27,676 bases of DNA, from contig CAYNRA010000037.1 of assembly GCA_964399465.1 (NCBI GenBank), forward strand, positions 1 to 27,676, given 5' to 3'. Shown piece by piece: positions 22,906-27,676 of this stretch. The stretch comes from CAYNRA01 sp964399465 (lineage in GTDB: Bacteria; Bacteroidota; Bacteroidia; Cytophagales; Spirosomataceae). The position numbers were made by a program, and so were the translations under genes. Numbering within the stretch: the first letter of the stretch is position 1; each line of letters opens with the position of its first letter. The notes beneath the pieces were generated by a model. It made no database searches. It saw only the letters and a program-made list of their open reading frames with translations, and had not been told where the DNA came from.

Positions 22906-22937
22906 CAAAGTTAAGAACTGGAATTTACAATTGCAAT
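22906..22937 (-). promoter_or_regulatory. promoter of the candidate small RNA (or smpB)
   Basis: TAACTTTG (22913-22906) matches TAnnTTTG; 20 bases upstream is ATTG (22937-22934), three of four bases of TTTG. The expected transcript starts near 22900. Confidence 0.5.
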
Positions 22938-23062
22938 AAATAATTTAGATTTTTTGTAAAAAAATAGTCAATAAATCTAATGAAATAATAAAAAGATGCA
23001 AAGTATATCAAAATTTAGATGGAAAAGTCAGAAACTCTAGATAAAAAAACGGTGTTGTATAG

Positions 23063-23070
23063 TAACTTTG
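23063..23070 (+). promoter_or_regulatory. possible hflX promoter (-7 element)
   Basis: TAACTTTG matches the Bacteroidota -7 element 32 bases before the hflX start, but the sequence 19-20 bases upstream has no TTTG. The stretch 22938-23062 otherwise shows only AT-rich sequence. Confidence 0.4.
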
Positions 23071-23102
23071 ACGAAAGTATTCAAAAATAAATTGAAATAA
23101 TA

Positions 23103-24359
23103 TTGTTAAACTCACCCCTCATTTCAACTGCCAAGAAACAAGAAACAGCTATCTTGGTTGGACTTATTACACAGAAGCAAAACGCTGAAAAAACAAAAGA
23201 GTACTTGGATGAATTGGCTTTTTTAGCACTTACATCAGGTGCTCAGACAGTAAAGACGTTCGTACAAAGACTCAATTATCCAGACCATAAGACCTTCGTC
23301 GGAAAAGGTAAGTTGGAGGAAATCCAAATTTGGCTCAAAGACAACCCGGTTGATACAATTATTTTTGATGATGATTTGTCTCCCATTCAAGTAAGAAACC
23401 TAGAACAAGCTTTTAAGGAAATAAAGGTATTAGATAGAAGCCTTCTGATATTAAATATTTTCTCACAAAGAGCACAAACAGACCAGGCCAAAAGACAAGT
23501 AGAACTAGCACAGTACCAATATCTTTTCCCAAGATTAACCCGAATGTGGACTCACTTGAGCCGCCAAAAAGGGGGAATCGGGATGAGAGGACCTGGAGAA
23601 AAGGAATTAGAAACGGATAAACGTATTGTTCAGGATCGAATCGCATTTTTAAAGGAAAAACTAGCGAAAATAGATAAGCAATCAGCTACTAGACGAAAAG
23701 AAAGAAACCGATTAGTCCGGGTTGCCTTGGTCGGATATACAAATGTTGGGAAATCAACACTCATGCAACGGTTGGCTAAAGCAGATGTATTTGCTGAAAA
23801 CAAACTCTTTGCCACCATCGATTCTACAGTGAGGAAGGTTGTTTTGGGTAATATTCCTTTTCTTTTGACAGATACCGTCGGATTTATAAGAAAATTGCCG
23901 ACTACGTTAATTGAGTCCTTCAAGTCAACTTTGGATGAAATTCGAGAAGCAGATATTCTTTTACACGTTGTTGATATTTCGCATCGTGGTTTCGAGGAAC
24001 ATATTGAAATTGTCAATACTACCTTGTCAGAAATCAAAGCAAAAGACAAGCCCACTATTCTAATATTCAACAAGTTAGACTTATACGAACCTGAGTCAGA
24101 AGAAGGACTTGACAAACATTTGGCAACAGAGGAAGATTTGCAAAAGAATTTGGCACGATTCAAAGAAAGTTATCTCAGTAAAAACATGGACAATGTTGTG
24201 TTTATCTCGGCTGGAAAAAATGAAAATATGGCGGAGCTTCGAGAAATTCTTGTACAATTAATATCCAAAAGACATTTTCAAATATACCCCAATTGGGATC
24301 CTAGACAAAATCCAATGTATGATTGGCAAGGAGAAATTGATGCTGAGTTTACCGAGTAG
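23103..24359 (+). CDS. hflX: ribosome-splitting GTPase HflX
   Basis: 418 residues. The N-terminal HflX domain includes FVGKGKLEEI (65-74), the diagnostic IFDDDLSPIQVRNLE (87-101) and RTQTD-like SQRAQTDQAKRQVELAQ. The linker has GIGMRGPGEKELETD (158-172). The GTPase domain shows G1 GYTNVGKS (211-218), G3 DTVG (257-260), G4 NKLD (323-326) and G5 SAG (369-371). HflX separates stalled or hibernating 70S ribosomes. The start is the TTG at 23103; I see no upstream in-frame ATG, and the protein length fits the family. It is the only plus-strand gene here and converges with the trp operon at a shared terminator. Confidence 0.95.
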   Translation: MLNSPLISTAKKQETAILVGLITQKQNAEKTKEYLDELAFLALTSGAQTVKTFVQRLNYPDHKTFVGKGKLEEIQIWLKDNPVDTIIFDDDLSPIQVRNLEQAFKEIKVLDRSLLILNIFSQRAQTDQAKRQVELAQYQYLFPRLTRMWTHLSRQKGGIGMRGPGEKELETDKRIVQDRIAFLKEKLAKIDKQSATRRKERNRLVRVALVGYTNVGKSTLMQRLAKADVFAENKLFATIDSTVRKVVLGNIPFLLTDTVGFIRKLPTTLIESFKSTLDEIREADILLHVVDISHRGFEEHIEIVNTTLSEIKAKDKPTILIFNKLDLYEPESEEGLDKHLATEEDLQKNLARFKESYLSKNMDNVVFISAGKNENMAELREILVQLISKRHFQIYPNWDPRQNPMYDWQGEIDAEFTE

Positions 24360-24443
24360 AAGTTCATTGATTCTACCTAAAATGCAAGAAAATATTCCTC
24401 CAAAAAGTGAGTCTAAGTGAATTAAACTTAACAGATAAAAAAG

Positions 24444-24484
24444 AAAAGCCGAGTGACCAACTAAGAATTGGCAACTCGGCTTTT
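24444..24484. terminator. bidirectional terminator between hflX and trpA
   Basis: AAAAGCCGAGT (24444-24454) pairs with ACTCGGCTTTT (24474-24484), with an inner CCAA/TTGG pair (24457-24460 with 24468-24471). T-rich runs follow on both strands, so it ends hflX on plus and the trp operon on minus. Confidence 0.92.
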
Positions 24485-24503
24485 TTGATGTAAATACCTT
24501 ATT

Positions 24504-25280
24504 TTATTTATTTTTTACGGAAGTAATATAAGAAACAATATCCTCTTCAAGGTGCTTCGCGTCTTGTAAAACACGAATAAACTGGCTTCCGATGATTGCT
24601 CCAGCAGCAAACTCAGAAGCTTTGTGAAAAGATTCCGAATCTTTGATACCAAAACCAATCAAACGAGGATTACGTAAATTTAGCTCGTTTACACGATTAA
24701 AATACGATTCCATTGCACTTGAAATTCCGGATGTTGCACCAGTAACACTTGCTGAAGACACCATATAAATGAAACCTTCTGAGATTTCATCAATTCTTTT
24801 GATTCTTTCTTCAGATGTTTGCGGTGTAATCAGAAAGATATTTAGTAATCCGTAGGCATCGAAAATAGGTTTATACTCCTCGTAGTATTCGTCCATGGGT
24901 AAATCTGGTAAAATGAGCCCATCTATTCCTACTTCTTGGCATTTTTTACAGAAGTTTTCAACCCCAAACTGAACAACAGGATTCAAGTAACCCATTAAAA
25001 CGACAGGTATTGAAATTTCAGAACGCATCCCTTTCAGTTGTTCAAAAAGGACGGCGAGCGTCATTCCGTTTTCGAGTGCTACTTGGTTTGACTGTTGGAT
25101 TGTCTCGCCATCTGCGATAGGGTCAGAGTAAGGCATCCCAATTTCGGCAATATGAGCACCTCCTTTTTGGATAGCAGCAAGCACTTTTCTGGTGTCGTCA
25201 AGTGCCGGGAAACCTGCCGTAAAATAAATATTAAGTACAGGTTCTTTCACCTGCTCAAACATACGAACAATTTTATTCAT
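24504..25280 (-). CDS. trpA: tryptophan synthase alpha chain
   Basis: 258 residues, a TIM barrel. It cleaves indole-3-glycerol phosphate to indole and glyceraldehyde-3-phosphate. The catalytic pair is E46 in AEIGMPYSDP and D57 in IADGETIQQS. Phosphate-binding parts GFGIKDSE and GAIIGSQFI are present. FIYMVSSASVTGATSG replaces the more usual YLVSRAGVTG, a common variant in this phylum. It is the last gene of the trp operon, 33 bases after the Dabb gene, and works in an alpha2-beta2 complex with TrpB. Confidence 0.97.
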   Translation of the reverse strand: MNKIVRMFEQVKEPVLNIYFTAGFPALDDTRKVLAAIQKGGAHIAEIGMPYSDPIADGETIQQSNQVALENGMTLAVLFEQLKGMRSEISIPVVLMGYLNPVVQFGVENFCKKCQEVGIDGLILPDLPMDEYYEEYKPIFDAYGLLNIFLITPQTSEERIKRIDEISEGFIYMVSSASVTGATSGISSAMESYFNRVNELNLRNPRLIGFGIKDSESFHKASEFAAGAIIGSQFIRVLQDAKHLEEDIVSYITSVKNK

Positions 25281-25313
25281 CTATTTACTAAGTCAAGAAG
25301 GCTCTTACCTTCG

Positions 25314-25706
25314 TTAATCTTTCAACCAATAATCAACAACTAACACCTTATCAAGAACCGGCCCAAGTAGCGCACCAAACGCTTTGTGGTCTGGATGGGG
25401 CAAATAAATGGCTCTGTCGGCCTCAGAAGAAAAAGTCAAGAAATAACAGTGTGTAAATCCCTGATTTAAGCCTTCTGGGCTATTATTGAGCCCCCATTCA
25501 AAGTCTCGAATTTCTTTTATTTTGCTAGGTAATGCCTTGAAAGCGGCCTCAACTTTTGCAATTTCTGTTGCGGGGGAACTCTCTTTAAATTTAAAAAGAA
25601 CGACATGCCGAAGTTTGGTTGGCGTAGTTTGTGCCAATACTTGATTTGCGAAAGTGGTTGTAAGGAAAACCCCAAAAGCAAGTAAGAAAGTGGATGCTTT
25701 TTTCAT
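25314..25706 (-). CDS. exported Dabb (stress-responsive alpha/beta barrel) domain protein inside the trp operon
   Basis: 130 residues. A clear Sec signal peptide (residues 1-25: MKK, hydrophobic core, cleavage after VLA) precedes a single Dabb domain: LRHVVLFKFKE, FEWGLNNSPEGLNQGFTHCY, FLTFSSEADRAIYLPHPDH and ending VLVVDYWLKD. Dabb domains are small ferredoxin-like dimers of varied or unknown role. The gene starts in a TAATG overlap with the trpB stop and precedes trpA, so it is co-translated with tryptophan synthase genes although its product is exported. No link to tryptophan metabolism is evident from the protein itself. Confidence 0.88.
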   Translation of the reverse strand: MKKASTFLLAFGVFLTTTFANQVLAQTTPTKLRHVVLFKFKESSPATEIAKVEAAFKALPSKIKEIRDFEWGLNNSPEGLNQGFTHCYFLTFSSEADRAIYLPHPDHKAFGALLGPVLDKVLVVDYWLKD

Positions 25707-26899
25707 TATAAAAATTTCATATAAGTTGACAAATCTTTATCACCTCTTCCAGAAAGACCTATAACTACCGTTTCTTCGGGAAGTGCATGTAAGTAGGGCA
25801 AAACAGCTAATGCATGAGAAGTTTCAATGGCAGGAATAATCCCCTCCAATTTGGCAAGCTCAAATCCAGCTTTTAGTGCTTCTTCGTCTGTAATGGCGAA
25901 AAACTCAGCCCTTTTGGATTCCCACAAGTGCGCGTGAAGCGGGCCAATGCCCGGATAGTCTAAGCCAGCAGAGATTGAATGAGGCTCCACAACTTGACCA
26001 TCAACCGTTTGCATAAGAAGACTTTTACTTCCGTGTAAAATACCAGGGCGCCCTAAAAAGGTAGTTGCCGCCGACATCCCCGACTCAACTCCGTGCCCGG
26101 CTGCTTCTGCTGATATGATTCGAACAGATGGTTCATCTAAATAATGAAAGAAAGTCCCTGCGGCATTTGAGCCTCCACCTACACAAGCGATTACGTAATC
26201 AGGGTTTTCGGTGCCTGTTTTTTCAAATAATTGTTTCCGGATTTCCTCGGAAATAACAGACTGAAAGCGTGCAACCATGTCTGGATAAGGGTGTGGCCCA
26301 ACCACACTACCTATAATATAATGCGTATCCACCGGATTATTAATCCAGTGTCTCATGGCTTCATTTGTAGCATCTTTCAATGTTTTAGAGCCACTTTTTG
26401 CTGGTCTAACCTCTGCTCCGAGCATTTTCATTCTCGCTACATTAGGTGCTTGTCTCTCAATATCAATTTCACCCATATAGACGATGCACTCCATGCCCAT
26501 CAAGGCACAAACCGTTGCTGTTGCCACACCGTGTTGGCCAGCGCCTGTTTCTGCGACGATTTTATCTTTACCTAACTTTTTTGCAAGAAGTATCTGTCCA
26601 ATTGTATTATTTACCTTATGAGCGCCCGTATGGCATAAATCCTCTCTTTTTAGGTATACAGTTGTTTGGTATTTTTCAGACAAACGTTGCGCCAAATACA
26701 AAGGCGTAGGTCTGCCCACGTAATCAGCTAAAAGCTGATTGAACTCAGCTTGAAAATCAGGCTGATAAATAATGGACAGATAATTTTCCTTTAATTCCTG
26801 AATATTGGGATAGAGCATTTCAGGTACGTATGCCCCTCCAAATTGGCCGTAATATCCCCTTTCACTTACACCAAAGGCTGAATTAGTTACATCAATCAT
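25706..26899 (-). CDS. trpB: tryptophan synthase beta chain
   Basis: 397 residues. Joins indole with serine using PLP. The PLP lysine is K95 in LKREDLCHTGAHKVNN; the cofactor phosphate loop is CVGGGSNAAGTF; ETGAGQHGVATAT and SAGLDYPGIGPLHA are conserved. The C-terminal GLSGRGDKDL is standard. It overlaps trpF by four bases (ATGA) and the Dabb gene by one (TAATG), so the three are translationally coupled. Confidence 0.98.
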   Translation of the reverse strand: MIDVTNSAFGVSERGYYGQFGGAYVPEMLYPNIQELKENYLSIIYQPDFQAEFNQLLADYVGRPTPLYLAQRLSEKYQTTVYLKREDLCHTGAHKVNNTIGQILLAKKLGKDKIVAETGAGQHGVATATVCALMGMECIVYMGEIDIERQAPNVARMKMLGAEVRPAKSGSKTLKDATNEAMRHWINNPVDTHYIIGSVVGPHPYPDMVARFQSVISEEIRKQLFEKTGTENPDYVIACVGGGSNAAGTFFHYLDEPSVRIISAEAAGHGVESGMSAATTFLGRPGILHGSKSLLMQTVDGQVVEPHSISAGLDYPGIGPLHAHLWESKRAEFFAITDEEALKAGFELAKLEGIIPAIETSHALAVLPYLHALPEETVVIGLSGRGDKDLSTYMKFL

Positions 26900-27540
26900 A
26901 ATTTGTATTTGTTATATTCATCTATTTTGTGGGATAAAACCCCTAAGGCAGCTCTGTTTTTAAATGCAGGAAAATCTTCAAATCGACTGTTTACATCTAT
27001 CCCCCAAAATGGTATGTTTTGCCAGTTAGGTAGTTTATCAAAGTTCTCCAAACAAATTCCACCTGCCAATAAAAAAGGTATTGACAAGGAGTAGTTGGTA
27101 AGTAAATTCCAGTCAAACGATTGTCCGGTTCCTCCGTGACTCACACTTTTTGTATCAAAGAGAAAATAATCTACAAAAGACTCCAAAGGAGCTAGTTCAT
27201 CGAAATCTAGCTTTTCACCTACTCCAACAGCCTGTACCACTTCAAGGTTTGCCTTTTTAAGTTCTTTGTAAAAAGATTCTGTAAGCAAAGCTCCGTGAAT
27301 TTGAACAATATCCAATTGGAATGCGACAGCTTGCTCTAGCATCCATTCAAGAGATGGATTGACGAATACTCCTACTTTTTTTGTGGTATATGGCCAATTT
27401 TGCAAGAAATCAGGTGACAACTTTCCTAATACATACCGAGGGGATTTAGCGTAAAAGATAAAACCCATCCAGTTGGGTTGAAGTGCTAGTACCTCTTTGA
27501 TATTTTGCTCATCACGCATACCACAAACTTTCCAATTCAT
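26896..27540 (-). CDS. trpF: phosphoribosylanthranilate isomerase
   Basis: 214 residues, a TIM barrel. The catalytic residues are C6 in WKVCGMR and D129 in FLFDTKS. FIFYAKSPRYV, VGVFVNP, VQIHG, GGTGQSFDW and LAGGI are family motifs. It is not fused to trpC, unlike in enterobacteria. It overlaps both neighbours by ATGA (trpC stop at its start; its own stop at the trpB start). Confidence 0.97.
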   Translation of the reverse strand: MNWKVCGMRDEQNIKEVLALQPNWMGFIFYAKSPRYVLGKLSPDFLQNWPYTTKKVGVFVNPSLEWMLEQAVAFQLDIVQIHGALLTESFYKELKKANLEVVQAVGVGEKLDFDELAPLESFVDYFLFDTKSVSHGGTGQSFDWNLLTNYSLSIPFLLAGGICLENFDKLPNWQNIPFWGIDVNSRFEDFPAFKNRAALGVLSHKIDEYNKYKL

Positions 27541-27676
27541 GACAATTCAGCGATAAATTTAGCAAGTAAATCAGACGGTCTAGTCGAGCGCATAAAAGCC
27601 TCTCCAATTAAAAATCCCTGATAGCCAACATTTTGCAACAGACGAACGGTTTCAGGAGAGTCAATACAACTTTCGG
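27537..27676 (-). CDS. trpC: indole-3-glycerol phosphate synthase, C-terminal end only
   Basis: The last 45 or so codons are visible on the minus strand: ESCIDSPETVRLLQ, then GYQGFLIGEAFMRS, ending FIAELS and a TGA that overlaps the trpF ATG (ATGA). The ES...L..GFLIGE.FM pattern is the C-terminal part of TrpC. The rest lies beyond the window, together with the likely trpE/G/D genes and operon promoter. Confidence 0.92.
   Translation of the reverse strand, partial: ESCIDSPETVRLLQNVGYQGFLIGEAFMRSTRPSDLLAKFIAELS

Noticed and set aside
22708..23102. tmRNA (ssrA) gene next to smpB
   Set aside because: The gap lacks a T-arm GGTTCGAATC motif, a CCA-type 3' end and an Ala-rich tag frame on either strand.
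1..27676. CRISPR array, prophage, integron or insertion sequence
   Set aside because: No regularly spaced repeats, transposase, integrase or phage genes seen on either strand; the window consists of core metabolic and translation genes.

Overview
The window is a stretch of a Bacteroidota chromosome, low in G+C. I cannot resolve the genus; an order such as Cytophagales or Flavobacteriales would fit. Three things point to the phylum. Several promoters match the Bacteroidota-type TTTG-N19/20-TAnnTTTG pattern, most gene starts lack a Shine-Dalgarno sequence, and an alternative complex III cluster is followed directly by an aa3-type cytochrome oxidase cluster. Nearly everything is on the minus strand; only hflX is on the plus strand.

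Layout from low to high coordinates: (1) a tRNA-Tyr cut by the window edge; (2) a three-gene ECF sigma factor / membrane anti-sigma candidate / secreted beta-barrel-like protein operon (160-2413) with its own ECF-type promoter; (3) a very long minus-strand respiratory operon (2492-19143). In transcription order this is actA-actB-actC-actD-actE-actF (quinol to cytochrome c/oxidase electron transfer), ctaC-ctaD (oxidase subunits II and I), ctaA-ctaB (heme A and heme O synthesis), two subunit III genes, subunit IV, a SCO copper chaperone, a DUF420/CtaM-like assembly protein and a small CxxC membrane protein. One promoter sits just upstream of actA. A strong hairpin with a U-tract between ctaD and ctaA probably lowers expression of the downstream assembly genes, and smaller hairpins lie at several gene boundaries. 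(4) tRNA-Cys with its own promoter and terminator; (5) rpsA with a structured leader, an HNH endonuclease gene and smpB; (6) a 395-base divergent intergenic region that looks like it encodes a small structured RNA; (7) hflX on the plus strand, convergent with (8) the trp operon trpC(partial)-trpF-trpB-[secreted Dabb protein]-trpA, tightly packed with ATGA and TAATG overlaps.

The respiratory genes work together: ActB/C/F oxidise menaquinol, electrons pass through the ActB iron-sulfur clusters and the ActA/ActE hemes to the CuA site of subunit II, and the downstream genes make and insert heme A and copper. The coding content is mostly recognisable. The least explained signals are non-coding: a possible pseudoknot over the rpsA ribosome-binding region, a promoter-to-terminator RNA unit between smpB and hflX, and a palindromic element between actE and actF. 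Two gene arrangements also stand out: an extra cytochrome c domain on ActA and a secreted Dabb protein inside the trp operon.
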